A stretch of DNA of 64,000 bases from Icerya purchasi (GCA_039619475.1 CM077116.1:252140440-252204439), one strand, 5' to 3'; counted from the stretch's first letter, positions 44,970 to 56,755 are shown. The notes: generated from the sequence alone by a model not told the origin. Numbers and translations are program-made.

Positions 44970-47636
44970 CCCGCCTACCTGAGGATAGCTCAATGGAACG
45001 CGAATGGCTTAAAAAATCATAAAGCCGAAATTGAATTGTTCTTAACTTCCAATTCTGTGGATGTAATTTTAGTTTCCGAAACCCACCTAACTGATAAAGA
45101 CTGTTTCAAAATAAATAATTACAACACGTATTCTTGCACACACCCCTCAGGAAAATCTCACGGCGGTTCAGCAATATTAATAAAATATAACATTGTACAG
45201 CACGAACTAAATCATTTTAGGGAGGAGTATCTGCAGGGAACTAACATTAGCATACAGACGATGGGTGGCCAACTTGTATTATCAGCTGCTTATTGTCCGC
45301 CACGACATAAAATAACATTGATGGAATTCTGTAAATATATAAAAAATTTAGGGAGCAGATTTGTGTCAGGAGCAGATTGGAACGCTAAGCATACAGCGTG
45401 GGGATGCAGGATAACTACGACAAGAGGACGTGTGTTCAAACAAGCACTTGAAAGTCACAATGTCAACTATATATCAACAGGGGAACCAACTTATTGGCCA
45501 ACCGATAATCGTAAGATACCGGATCTTTTAGATTTCTTCATTACAAAAGGAACCGCTAGTTATTATACAAATATAAATTCTTCCTTCGATCTCTTTTCAG
45601 ATCACTCTTCTATTATTTTAACCTTCGGTGATTCGGTTATATGCAGAGAGGAGCAAATACATTTATATAACCACAAAACAGACTGGGAATCATTTAGAGA
45701 TCATTTGGATACAAAGTTAAACTTAAAAATTCCTTTAAAAAGCCCAACTGACGTCGAGAATGCCGTACGGTACCTAACAAACGAAATACAAATAGCAGCT
45801 ACCTTAAGCACTCCTGTTCTTAAATGTAAAAAAAGTAATAAAAATTATCCAATATCAGTCCGGAAACTTGTCTTAGAAAAGAGAAAGCTTAGAAGAAGGT
45901 GGTTCCAATCGGGAAACCCTTCGGATAAAAAGTTGTTTAATAACAAAATAAAAGAATTAAAAAAACTTTTAGAAGAAATCAAAAATAAAACGCTCAATAA
46001 TTATTTAACTAAACTATCACCCTTAGCAATTGATGATTATTCCTTGTGGAAGTGTACCAAAAATATTAGGCAACCGAATAAACATGTTCCTCCGATGAAA
46101 CATGGTGACGGGTCATGGGCGAAAGATCATAAACAGAAGTCGAATTTATTTGCCGAGTACTTGGCAACCGTGTTTAAGCCAAACATACAGACAAACACGG
46201 ACAGGGAAATACATGAATTTATAACCAGTCCATGTAGACCATCTTTAGCAATAAAATCAGCCTCTCCTCACGAGGTTGGGTGTCTGCTTAAAACGCTGAA
46301 AAAGAAGAAAAGCCCAGGTTTCGACTTAATAAGCGCTGAATTATTAAATAAACTTCCGCGGAAAGCTATAGTACTGCTCACTTCTATATGTAACGCAGTA
46401 TTTCGCATACAATACTTTCCGGTACAATGGAAGTTTGCGCAAATCGTAATGATTCCGAAACCTGGTAAAGATCCCTACTCTGTAACGTCTTATCGTCCGA
46501 TTTCCTTGTTGCCTGTTTTATCGAAGGTAATGGAAAAATTAATATTAAAAAGGTTACAGCCTTATATACAGTCAACTGATGTAATTCCGCAACATCAGTT
46601 TGGCTTTTTAAAACATCATTCCACGATTGATCAATTGCATAGGGTGGTTAGTGTAATTGAAAATAGTTTAGAAACTAAAAAAGTATGTACTGCGGTATTT
46701 CTCGACGTTCAACAGGCTTTTGATAAAGTCTGGCACGATGGTTTATTATACAAATTAAAATGTTTGTTCCCGAGTAACCTTTACCTGTTGCTAAAATCAT
46801 ACCTCGAAGATCGTCATTTTCAAGTACGTTACGAACATACCTACTCAGAAATACATCCAGTTTTAGCAGGCGTTCCTCAGGGTTCAGTGTTGGGCCCCAC
46901 GCTGTACTTGTTATACACAGCAGATTTTCCTGCGACAGAGAATGTGCAGATGGCTACATTTGCGGACGACACGGCACTACTGTCATCACATGAAGATCCG
47001 AAGAAAGCTAGCAACAATCTACAAAATGCTCTTACGAAGGCTGAAACATGGTTTAAAAAATGGAAAATCGGGATAAACGAAAGCAAATCGGTGAATATCC
47101 ATTTTACTAACCGAAAAGTTGAAGTCCCACCCGTTAAGATCAATAACATAGATCTTCCTGTACGAGCAACGGTCAGGTATTTAGGTTTGCACTTAGACAG
47201 CCGATTGACATGGAAACACCATATACAGGTTAAAAAGAAAGAATTAGATATCCGGGTTAAAAAAATGTACTGGCTGATAGGGAGAAACAGTGTACTGACA
47301 ACGGACAACAAACGTCTAATATACACAACTATTTTGAAACCCATCTGGACATACGGGGTTCAACTTTGGGGTTGCGCTAAACCGTCAAACCTGAAGGTAA
47401 TACAGACTTCCCAGAATAAGATCCTTCGGTTGATAACCAAGGCACCCTGGTATGTTACTAATCTAACCTTACATCGAGATTTGTGTATAGATTATGTGGC
47501 TGATGTCATCAAAGTTCACGCTAAAAGACACGCAGACAGACTCGATTCTCATTCGAACACTCTTGCTAGAGAATTGCTCGATGTTACCGATAATGTAAGA
47601 AGACTGAAACGCCAGAAACCGCAGGACCTTGTTTAA
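44967..47636 (+). CDS. Jockey polymerase: APE endonuclease and reverse transcriptase
   Basis: An intact 889-residue protein of normal length for the clade. Endonuclease (about 1-225): RIAQWNANGL, VSETHLTD with Glu38, GADWNAKH (Asp137, Asn139), PDLLDFF with Asp189, and SDHSSI with Asp212/His213. RT (about 445-700): IPKPGKDPYSVTSYRPISLL, QFGFLKHHSTIDQ, FLDVQQAFDKVWHDG with Asp580, GVPQGSVLGP and FADDTALL with the Asp pair at 666-667. The thumb (RYLGLHLDSRLTWK) and a Lys/Arg-rich tail follow. It nicks genomic DNA and copies its RNA from the nick. There is no RNase H, as in Jockey itself. All expected catalytic residues are present and no stop interrupts it, so it may be active if Gag can be made. 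It starts at the overlapping ATG after Gag. Confidence 0.92.
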   Translation: MPAYLRIAQWNANGLKNHKAEIELFLTSNSVDVILVSETHLTDKDCFKINNYNTYSCTHPSGKSHGGSAILIKYNIVQHELNHFREEYLQGTNISIQTMGGQLVLSAAYCPPRHKITLMEFCKYIKNLGSRFVSGADWNAKHTAWGCRITTTRGRVFKQALESHNVNYISTGEPTYWPTDNRKIPDLLDFFITKGTASYYTNINSSFDLFSDHSSIILTFGDSVICREEQIHLYNHKTDWESFRDHLDTKLNLKIPLKSPTDVENAVRYLTNEIQIAATLSTPVLKCKKSNKNYPISVRKLVLEKRKLRRRWFQSGNPSDKKLFNNKIKELKKLLEEIKNKTLNNYLTKLSPLAIDDYSLWKCTKNIRQPNKHVPPMKHGDGSWAKDHKQKSNLFAEYLATVFKPNIQTNTDREIHEFITSPCRPSLAIKSASPHEVGCLLKTLKKKKSPGFDLISAELLNKLPRKAIVLLTSICNAVFRIQYFPVQWKFAQIVMIPKPGKDPYSVTSYRPISLLPVLSKVMEKLILKRLQPYIQSTDVIPQHQFGFLKHHSTIDQLHRVVSVIENSLETKKVCTAVFLDVQQAFDKVWHDGLLYKLKCLFPSNLYLLLKSYLEDRHFQVRYEHTYSEIHPVLAGVPQGSVLGPTLYLLYTADFPATENVQMATFADDTALLSSHEDPKKASNNLQNALTKAETWFKKWKIGINESKSVNIHFTNRKVEVPPVKINNIDLPVRATVRYLGLHLDSRLTWKHHIQVKKKELDIRVKKMYWLIGRNSVLTTDNKRLIYTTILKPIWTYGVQLWGCAKPSNLKVIQTSQNKILRLITKAPWYVTNLTLHRDLCIDYVADVIKVHAKRHADRLDSHSNTLARELLDVTDNVRRLKRQKPQDLV

Positions 47637-47771
47637 GGTAGGGGTAATCGGGTAGGTGCCATTGGGTACTCCTCCCTTCATGTTTAAGTTCATTCACACG
47701 TATTACTAAATGTCCTTGATGGACAGCTCGTAATAGTGTATAAATATAAAAAAAAAAAAAAAAAAAAAAAA
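47637..47771 (+). other. 3' UTR and poly(A) of the Jockey element
   Basis: Short 3' UTR containing GTAATAGTGTATAAATA just before the A-run. The 3' UTR is what the polymerase recognises in such elements (known for related LINEs, not testable here). Confidence 0.7.
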
Positions 47772-47783
47772 ATATTTTTAATT
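47772..47783. repeat. Right 12-bp TSD of the Jockey element
   Basis: An exact copy of 43003-43014. Confidence 0.8.
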
Positions 47784-50328
47784 CTAGACATTATCAAAAG
47801 ATTCAAAAAATAGTCTTAAAATCGTGCACGTTATCATCTGTTTTAATTTGTATAGCGCCGGTATAGATTGTCTATTTTCCCAGCAGTATTATCGATGTGG
47901 GTGTTCTCCCATGTTAAAGCCTTATCAAAAGTTAATCCAAACGTAATGAAGTAAAAAAAGAACAATACAGAATTCGTAATGTACCAAAAACTCGGCATTG
48001 AGTTTCTTTTAGTCATCTATAACTACATTTTTCGGTATTCTATGACTTCCGGATGTTTTTGAATAGTTTTCAACACGTCTTAAATCTGAAGAGACGATAA
48101 ATTTTAAAAAGTTCTCGTTGCTTTTGTCAAAAAGTTCATCAAATGTAAACTTTGTTCATCTGTTTTAATTTTTTCAAGAAATGATGTAACTTACGCCTTT
48201 TTTTTTTGATTTTGTACAATTCCTTTATTTTCGTAGCTGACCCTTATCTTTGCGCTTTTTGGCAAATCCACGCCACTATTATAAATGTGTCAAGTAACAA
48301 AGGAATGCTTCTCTTTAACAAAAGTTTAGTTGTTCATTTTCTCCAATTATTGCGAATTGTAGACAGAAATTTGTTTCCATACCGACAAAAAAGGTGAATA
48401 GATTAATTAGGCTTTGATTTTATTTCATCGTTTTAAATTCTTCCAGCTGATATTATGTTGCTGAATTTTGCGACTTCCAGCGCATTTCCCACCCTCTGCT
48501 TCAATTAGAATGGCCTAAAGTTTACCTATCATCATCTGTAACCAATTTTAAAGATTACCAGTGTAAACTTATCGAATGACATTGATTTATTTTTATAACC
48601 GAAATTCAAACAAAAAGGGTTAGACAATTTTTAATCTGGAAATCAGCTAATTTAAATGAAAATAAAAAACTTAAACGAAGCTAGAAGCAATTTCAAGTTT
48701 TAAATTTGAGTATATTTTAGTCATTTTACGCTGCTTTTTTTTCGTACGCTGCTTTTTTTTCGTACGCTGCTTTCTGTAAATCATCAATGTGTTCTGCAAT
48801 TCTGTCTACTGCTTTTACTTCGGTTGTTGAATATGCAATTTTTATTTCTTAAAGACGCATTAATGACAAAAAAGTAAACATTAAATTGTGAAGGACGAAG
48901 CATCGAAAAATAAGCCGATAACAACATTCCATGTATAATTCTAAAAATATACATTTCTGAATTTATAATTAATACGTACCAAACTATTTCGGTGCGGCTA
49001 ATAATTGGTTTACGATAGTTGTACAAACTCTATTATTCGCTACGATATTTTGTTTGAACGAGACCGTATAGAAATGTGTACGTCAAACAACGCTCTTCTT
49101 CAAGAAACACGTATTAAAACAGCTCTGTCTTTCTGGTTTTATTCGGTCAGAAGGTTACTTACGTTTTTGTTTTTTTTCTTTCTTTTTAATCATCAGTTTT
49201 TCCCCTTCTGCCAGCCTAATTAAAAGAGTTAACATTTACAAAATTCGGCTCATTAGTATGAACCAGAGTGATGGTTTAGTTTAGTTTAATTGAAAATTTA
49301 CATTTAAAATTTTTTTTGTAAAAAGTACTACTTAAAATTTACTTTACTTTGATTAATATTTTCCACTTAATAAAATGTTAGCGGCGGAAAGGTAAAGGTG
49401 AAGGTGAAATATACCTCCAAATTACTACGTCACTTCAGCTTATTAGTAGCAAGCGTTTCTTTTTTACCGGCTTAATGTGTACGGAAAAATAAAAAAAACA
49501 ACTAATATCAAACTGACAGACCAACGGTGTTTTTCTGTTCAATGTGACAAGACGTGTCGGTTACTTTAATACCCTTGAATCTATCGCAGCGCTGATTTCC
49601 GTTGTTTAAGAGTGTAATCTCGAGTAAATTTATTCGAAAATGGTTTAAAGAATAAAAAAATGAAATGGAAAATAACTGAGATATGAATAAAACTGTGGCA
49701 GAAATGAAACAGAAAATATAAATTGTTAAAAAGATTGCCAGTTGTAGAAAATAATAAAAGAAAAAATAAATAGAAGTAGATAAAATCAGATTAAAAAAGA
49801 TTTTATTATATATTGAATTACACGATACTATAAAGCTAAGCACATTTTTTTTCTGATATTTAATGGAAAAATTTGGTGTTCGTACTATGAATTTACATTT
49901 TATTACCCGACCCATATTAATGTATACATGTTCCGCATAATGTATCCGACAGCACTTGTAAAAAAGTTACACAAAATTATTTGCTGAATGTTACATAGTG
50001 CATTAAAATATGAATTTGCATATTGTTCACGTATAATACATATATTGTAATATGTACATTACATTGTACCCAGACTGCACGCGAATAAAATAAAATAAGA
50101 AATTTAGAAAAACGTGGGAGATCGAAAATGTGAGTGTGTGTGAGATTCTATTGTCGGTCGGGGATGAATATGATATCACGCGGTCCTGCCGTGTAAAAGG
50201 CCCACCCCGTTGTCAGAGATGATTGTGATTAGTCAAGGAGAAACAAAGAAAGAAATAATCGAAAATAACATGGGTTTGAGACAGCGGGCGATCAAGTCAG
50301 TAGCTGTTTTACCTTTCTCTGGAATTTT
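47784..50328. other. AT-rich stretch without a supported gene
   Basis: No recognisable gene. Short open frames on both strands look like chance in T-rich or A-rich sequence. The one structured feature is the small tandem repeat at 48728-48773. Confidence 0.45.
48728..48773. repeat. 18-bp tandem repeat, ~2.5 units
   Basis: Unit ACGCTGCTTTTTTTTCGT, two perfect copies and a third partial one. Probably replication slippage. Confidence 0.85.
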
Positions 50329-51800
50329 TTTTTTTTTTTTTTTTTTTTTTGGGCACGTCAACAGTGGAACTTACCCAACGCAAAGAATTGTACATTATAT
50401 AAGGAAAAGATTAGAAATTGAGGAGATAAAGAAGGCCAACAAAGGAACTATATTGAGAGAGGGGAATGCAAGAATGGAGTGGACACTATAAGCAGTTGGA
50501 AGGCCAAGGCGCAGAAGACTAGAATACAGAGTAGAACGTTCGGAGGAAATAAAGGGGCATTGGTATAATTGAGCTCTGGAGGATCATAAGGACACAAAGG
50601 AGATTGAACAATAGAAAAACGAAAAAGAGAAGCCGGAAGCAAACTACGATTGAACCGCAGGTGAACTATAGAGGAAATAATCGAACGGCTAAGGTAGGGG
50701 AAAAGATTAAACCACGGAAGAGAGGATGGGAAGGGTTGAACAGAAAGGTAAAAAGATTGAGGATTGGTAAAGAATGAAGGATAGAATCCGGTCCAGAAAT
50801 TGTGGTGGGAATGATAAGAAAGACAGTAGAGAGTTTGAGCAGAAAATCTACAAATGAATAGACCATTGGTCGCCGCCGAACGTGCCAACGAGTCAACTAA
50901 CTCGTTACCAGGAATTCCGCAATGACCAGGAATCCATAGTAGATCAGTTACAACAGAACGGGATGCAAATAAATTAGAAATTAAGAAGAGAATTTGGAGA
51001 ATAATGGGATCAGTGACATGAGTAGGACAGGGAGAGGAGATAGCCAATAAAACACTTTTCGAATCCGAGGATAGGAGGAATTTAGAGATGTTATTTGTCG
51101 AGGATATCAAAAGGACTGCTTGCAGGATAGCCATGGATTCGGCGAGAAAAATAGAGGAAAAGGAGGGCAACCGAAAGGATTCGGAATAGGTAAGCGCGGG
51201 GATAATGAACGTAGCCCCAACGCCAACATCAGAATTCGAACCATCCGTATAGATAATTGAATGGGAAGGAAAGTATAAGGATAACACGTGATTGAATTCG
51301 TTTTGAACGGCAGGATGAGGAAGAGATTTAATGTCCGAGGGGAGAACAAATAACTTCGGAGAATGCTCGAATTCAAAGAAATTAAAAGTGAAGTAAGGTA
51401 GTTTGGTGAAGGGGAGAACAAAAGGCAAGAAGAGCACAAGCTGAGAAGAGATCGAGGATAATATAGGAATTTTGCAAGGAGAGAAGCGCCGGGTATCGAA
51501 AATAAATTGATAGGAACTTAGGAGTTTAGAATTACTAATGGGAAGGCGTTTAATCAGAAATCTTTCACCTAATAAGAGTCTTCGAATGAAAAGAGGAAGG
51601 AATCCTGACTCTGCCAAAATGGCTGGAATTGGAGAGGAGTTAAGTACTCCGATACAGAGACGAAGACATGAGTTTTGGATGCGATCAAGTTTACGAAGAA
51701 ATTGCTTGGGATCACTAGCGTACAGGAATGCGCCGTAGTCAAATTTGGAAAGGATTATTGATCTATATGATATAAGTAAAATATAAGGATCACCGCCCTG
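50329..51800 (-). mobile_element. RNase H LINE family, copy 3 (5'-truncated)
   Basis: It runs from the RT thumb to the poly(A) (T-run at about 50329-50350). The 3' UTR GGGCACGTCAACAG matches copy 2's GGGCACGTTAGCAC. On the right it stops at about 51800, where homology to copy 4 ends (GGATCACCGCCCTGG). It is the best-kept RNase H region of the family after copy 2. Confidence 0.8.
50448..51617 (-). pseudogene. RNase H and C-terminus of LINE copy 3
   Basis: This 389-codon frame starts in the RT thumb region (FIRRLLLGERFLIKRL). RNase H motifs: IIYTDGSNSDVGVG (first Asp), FLAESMAILQA (Glu), LSSDSKSVLLA (second Asp) and LLWIPGHCGIPGNELVD (last Asp). The HLRFNRSLL tail follows, but the CDANHVLFECSS segment present in copies 2 and 5 is replaced by an out-of-frame end, indicating a shift near 50.57 kb. 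There is no upstream RT core, so the fragment is inert. Confidence 0.75.
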
Positions 51801-52331
51801 GAATTGTTATTTTGTGGTTTCCCCCAATTGTGAGCGAAGTATCAGTAAAATTAGGTCAGTTAATGATATTACGATCGTCTATTGATTAATTGATTCGCTC
51901 GAAAATTCGGTTGACGTGAATGTGAAATCCCGAATAGGAAACATAGTGGAACTTCAGCAAAAGTAAAATCTGTACGCAAAATTAAAGCATTCTACCTATC
52001 AATCAATTGCCGCCTCGGCCGTCTAAAGGATTTTGGAGCGTCAATCCAACGGACAATAGATCACCGCCGGCAACAGTGATATATACAATTTTGCGTTGTA
52101 TTTAAATAATCCTTTTTTATTCTTATATATTTGGGAATTTGTTAATTTTGTACTTTCAGCGACCGGTTGGTTAAGAAAAATTGGTGCAGGTAAGTGTATA
52201 ATGTAGATTTTAAAAAACATCTGTTATTATTTTTATCAAAAAATAATAATAATTAATTAATAATATTAAAATAAATAAAATAATTTAATAATATTTATAT
52301 ACATGTATGTATATATATATATATATATATA
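51801..52331. other. No supported gene; TA run at its right edge
   Basis: Nothing recognised. A (TA)n stretch at about 52311-52331 borders the truncated SINE copy. Confidence 0.5.
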
Positions 52332-52440
52332 ATTTTATTTTTTATTTTTGTAGCGCCATGCTCTCAGTGTCATGGCAATTGTCATATGCAACGCTAGTGC
52401 ACATACGTAAGATTACACTTGGAACATCGATCGATTATAT
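52332..52440 (-). mobile_element. 5'-truncated copy of the (TA)-tailed SINE
   Basis: Read on the plus strand, GGCAATTGTCATATGCAACG and GTAAGATTACACTTGGAAC match 569-639 of the first SINE (GGCAATTGTTATATGCAACG, GCAAGACTACATTCGGAAC). The copy lacks the tRNA-like head and about 60 internal bases. Both copies adjoin a TA run. Confidence 0.7.
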
Positions 52441-52914
52441 CACATCTCTGCCCACGTTACATCAAGTATAGGTATCGTAAATTTAACACTTTTATAATAT
52501 AGTAAAATCTGATAACTTATTTGATTCCAAAAATGGTATTAAACAATAACGTTAATTACTGGAATCCGTGTTATATTAGGAGTGTCTCTAGTCTTATGTA
52601 CCAAACAGCAGTTCGAACGCAATGACGAGATTAAAGTGATGCTGTTCGTTATCAAACCACAATAACGATACTATACTTTCTTTGTAGTTTTCAGTTGGCT
52701 CTGTTATGGTAAAATTTTGCTGGAAAAAATTCATGATATCGCAGTTCACTTGACGAAATTTGATATTGCCTATTACTTAGAACTAGATTCAACAGTTATT
52801 TTTATCATTGTTTGAAATTTAAAAATAATTAACAAATCAATGACACCACCCGGCCTCTTCGCACGGTTACATGCGAAGGAAATTGAGGATTGATAATGCT
52901 GTAGAATTACTGTC
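52441..52914. other. No supported feature
   Basis: AT-rich, nothing recognised. Confidence 0.4.
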
Positions 52915-53860
52915 TAATTAGGGCCTGCGGAAGAAATTTTGAAAGCGTAGGTACAGTAAATGTATTTTTGGAGGATGGCAGAGATCGGCGAGATTAAAAG
53001 AGAAATAAGGGAGATTGTCAAAGGATATTATGTAAGGACAAAACGAACTGAGCCGAAGAGACACGAGGGTTAAAATAGGGGTTTCTCTAGGTACGAAACG
53101 CCAGTTCCTAGAAATGGAAAGATAGGAATGGATAAGAGTAGAGGATGTGAGTGGAAGACGCTTAACAAGAAAACGAAAGCCCAAATAAGATCTGCGAATA
53201 GAAAGAGATAGTGTCTTAGATTCGGCAGAGACTGATGGAACTGGAGAGGATTTAAGAGCACCAAGGCATAGGATTACATACAATTTAGGGAGTCGGGACT
53301 TAGAGACGCAACCATAAAGAAATGAACAGTAATCAAATTTTGAGCAGATAATGGATTTATATAGAGAAATAAGTACATAAGGATCATCACCCCATTGGGT
53401 TGGATATAGGGCCTTCAGCAGGTTTAGTTCGGTTGTTGGATACTTGATGTGTTCGGAATAGGATAACTGACTGTTAAAGAAGATACCAAGATAATAAAAA
53501 CAATTAACACGAGAAAGGAGTGCATTTGCAAGGGCTAGATAAACAGAAGCAGGATTATAAGGTCACAGAGTAAATATGACATAACAAGATTTAGTAGGAG
53601 AAATAGAAAAGTTAATTAAGGTAAAGGAATGATCCAGCACAGAAAGAGATGAATCAAGTATTTCACTAGTCGATATAATATCGTGACATGAGGCATAAAG
53701 TAGGGTGTCATCAGTAAAGAATGAAGACGAAGAATTTAGAGGAAGAGAAGCCGCACTGGTAGTGTATATGTTGAAAAGAGTAGGACTAAGAGCAGAAGCT
53801 TGGGGAAGACCTCGAAAAAGCGTTCTTGAAGTTTCAAAAGATGAAAGTATAATGATTTTG
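52915..53860 (-). mobile_element. RNase H LINE family, copy 4 (RT fragment lacking its 3' end)
   Basis: On the minus strand the sequence begins in RT motif 4 (a LFRGLPQ.SALSPTLFN segment) with FTDDTLLYAS for the catalytic site (Thr before the Asp pair). It continues through the thumb (NCFYYLGIFFNSQLSY) to LCHPPKIHLL at about 52918, then stops before RNase H. A LINE missing its 3' end is unusual and implies a later deletion or rearrangement. Frames are broken near 53.57 kb. Confidence 0.7.
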
Positions 53861-54160
53861 GATTAAGGATTGGTAGATACGGGAAACAAAAAGAAAAATT
53901 AATCTTTAATCATCAGCTTGAAAATATTTAATAGCTAAATCATTTTTGAAATAAATTATTACAATTATTTGAAAATGTAATATTTTTTTAGATAAAAGTT
54001 ATACAGGATAGAATTAAATAAATTGGAGATATTTCTCGTCTTTAACTCGATTTAATCCGATGGGTAACTTTATTAATAAATTTATGTTTATATTCTTTAT
54101 AATTACGTTTACTTGTTCGTTTCAATCTTTTCGGATTAGTAAATTATGCTGAATTAAATA

Positions 54161-54997
54161 ATGCTTCGACCCTCCTTCCACCGTCCGAAAAAAGGGATGG
54201 CAAACCGTCCCCCCCCCGCAAAACCTAATGAAACCTTTGTCGCTGATCGAACGGATCAGTCAGGTAAGTATAAACACACACCAGGTAAGCCACACATACA
54301 CACACAGAATACACCTACAGCCCCGATAACCGCCAAACCAGTTACCGGCGACACCGTTACGCAAATTAATACTCTCCAACGTATCGGCCACTATCCCCAA
54401 TAACAAACTAATCTTATATCTTCAATTTATACCATCCTTAAAAATAGTATCTCCAGTATCCATATTACGAGTTAACCCATCCGATGAAGAATTTGACCAT
54501 ATAATTAGTTGGAGAAGACAACAAATTAACTGCTCTAATCTACCAGAATCATTCCTTATGAAGCATAATGAACGTGACCATCGCATCTTCTTGTAACTAG
54601 AGGATCATGTATGTTCCAACTGTAATAAAACTAACCTAACAGAAGTGAAACAGCTGAAATTGAGTATTCCAACTCCTGAAGTCTAAACGGACACAGAAGT
54701 CGACTAGCGAAATAGAAAACAAAAACGGCCACATCCTGCAACACCAAGTAGCCCGACTTGTAACGAAGAACCAACTTTCTCAATACAACCGCAGATTAAA
54801 AAATCGCTAATGTCTACTGCAGCGAATGGAGAAGCAATCGTATACGAAACCGAAAAAACATAGCTGACGATATATCCAAAAATGGCCCGCCTCCTCTTTA
54901 AACATCCTCGCCTTCCACAAACTTAATCGAGAAATGTAAACATCTGTTCGATGTTAAACCGCGACCTTTCTCATTAGAATACAATGAATTTAATGAT
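54161..54997 (+). pseudogene. LINE ORF1 (Gag) remnant, left part
   Basis: The first open frame (54161-54403) starts MLRPSFHRPKKGMANRPPP and is Pro/Lys/Thr-rich. Later pieces give VSILRVNPSDEEFDHII and LEDHVCSNCNKTN. Just before the nested LINE comes KPRPFSLEYNEFNDLINN. The last piece and its continuation at 55.57 kb fit the C-terminal region of I-type LINE ORF1 proteins (FsL.f.ef.dli...), which bind and package element RNA. Several stops and shifts. The insertion of copy 5 lies exactly inside this ORF1 segment. Confidence 0.55.
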
Positions 54998-55572
54998 TTG
55001 ATCAACAATATAGACGGTCGCTTTATTAGTCATTTCCCAGCTCAAAGTCTCCTTCCTCTTTCCTTTCGTTGCCACCGCGACTGTTGGTCTGATCTCTATC
55101 CTTCTTCTTTCTCTAATCCTGCTTCCTTTTATTTATCCATACAACCCATTCGTCCTCTTTTTCCGTGGTTTCTTAATTTCCCCAACATGAGGCGGTCAAC
55201 TATTTCATCCATAATTAGACTTCGGTTAAACCACAGCTTAATTTCTGCTTCGCCTTTTCGTTTTTCCATTACTCAGTCTCCTCTTTGTCCGTTTGATCTG
55301 TCAGAAGCAAACTTTGTTTGTGATGCGAACCACATTTTGCTTGAATGTACTTCCATTTCTTCTGAACGCGCGATACTGTATTCCGGTCTTTTGCATCTTG
55401 GCCTCCCTACGCCCTACAACGCTCACAACATCCTTTCTTTTCCGTCTCCTGTGGTTATTCCTTTGTTAGCTTCATTCGTATGTTCCATTTCGAATATTTT
55501 TCCTTTATAATCATTAATGCTGTCATACCTTTGGATTGAGTAACGTCCCTAGCTGGCATGCTCAAAAAAAAA
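54998..55572 (+). mobile_element. RNase H LINE family, copy 5 (3' end, plus strand)
   Basis: Encodes the family C-terminus: GRFISHFPAQSLLPLSFRCH, IIRLRLNHSLISASPFRF and CDANHILLECTSISSERA, with an A-run at about 55562-55573. AATATAG occurs at both edges (about 55006-55012 and 55573-55579), giving a short TSD, so the true left edge is near 55013. It is severely 5'-truncated and is the only copy of this family in plus orientation here. Confidence 0.75.
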
Positions 55573-55890
55573 AAATATAGCTATAAAACCAGACTTTATT
55601 AATTATGCTGTAGAAGCAACAGCCGGCAAATTGGCAGCTCTTAAACCTTTCCTAGCAGGTCAAAAGATGAAAAACCGCTGTTCGCGAATTATCAAAAAAT
55701 TAGGCATGTTGTCACCAGAAGGTGAGAATACACATCAGAAGACGACTTCCAACAATCAATAAATCAAACACCAGAAAAATATTAAAACAAATCAAATCGC
55801 TCCAGTCATTTAAACTCTACTAATTGCCGTATGCCGTAATGACCTATGCAGTTATACACGGCTCATGGTAAGAAAAAAAAAAAAAAAATT
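55573..55890 (+). pseudogene. LINE ORF1 (Gag) remnant, right part and poly(A)
   Basis: Continues the interrupted ORF1 with IKPDFINYAVEATAGKLAAL and AGQKMKNRCSRIIKKLGML. About 190 bases of 3' sequence (CCTATGCAGTTATACACGG) and an A-run near 55873 follow. No endonuclease or RT lies between ORF1 and the A-run. The element therefore seems to consist of ORF1 plus a 3' UTR, like the ORF1-only HAL1 elements of mammals. Confidence 0.55.
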
Positions 55891-56755
55891 AACATTTTTT
55901 TAAGACTGATTTTTTACTCGTGTTATGGTAGACAGATTCCGTTTTTGTAAATAATTAAATTATATTTAGTTGTAATATACATAATTTTTTCGTCGTCAAA
56001 GTTAAAGTTCAAATATTATAAAATATTTATTATGTCAAATATCGAAGACCTTATGATAAAATAAACCCATATTGCTTCCAAAAAATAAACATCACGGTGG
56101 CAATAGAAATTTAATATTTAAAACTAGTCGTTTGTGTTTCTACGACATGTAAAACAATAAAAGCTTTTTAATATCCCGGGCATAAATCTTCTCATATGGA
56201 AATTGTGTTAAATCGTTCATTTATAATTTATAATTAGAAAATATTTATACAGAAACGTTTTTAAATGAAATGTTCGCACACTTACTTGTAGACTTCATTT
56301 CATTAGCTACCGCATCCCAGAGTTTATCCAAAATAAAGCGGTTATGGTGATCATCATTTTGCTGACCCCAAAGTGGATTTCAAACGAAAATACTACTGAT
56401 AAGCAATTCTTTATTCATTTCCGTACAATTTTAATAAAAAATTATAAAATTTGAAAATAATTTAAGATCGCGGCTATAACTTTATCTCTAAAACTAAATA
56501 ATAAATTACGCAGAATTTTTAAGAGAGTTATTGACAGTGAAGGAAACTGATCTGTATGCAAATATCACAACAAGTACATTTCTGTGGTTTCCTAGACGAT
56601 AAATAAGCAAAGATCGAATAAAAATAATTACATATGCACTCTTTTTCTTCTAAAGAATATGTGTGTCCGGGTTACTTACGGGATGTATGAGAATTTCTTC
56701 CAGTCAGCGAACGCGACAGCATATCGCAGTAAGCTAAAACTGATAGTCTGGTTGT
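55891..56755. other. No supported gene
   Basis: AT-rich, nothing recognised. Confidence 0.45.

Larger units (their letters stand above)
43015..47771 (+). mobile_element. Full-length Jockey-type LINE with 12-bp TSDs
   Basis: It is flanked by ATATTTTTAATT at both sides. It has a ~290-base 5' UTR, Gag in two overlapping frames, an intact 889-codon polymerase, a ~110-base 3' UTR and an A-run (about 47749-47772). Organisation, PRE_C2HC-type Gag with three zinc knuckles and APE-RT without RNase H place it in the Jockey clade. Identical TSDs and an uninterrupted polymerase indicate a young insertion. Apart from the Gag frameshift nothing looks damaged. Confidence 0.9.
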
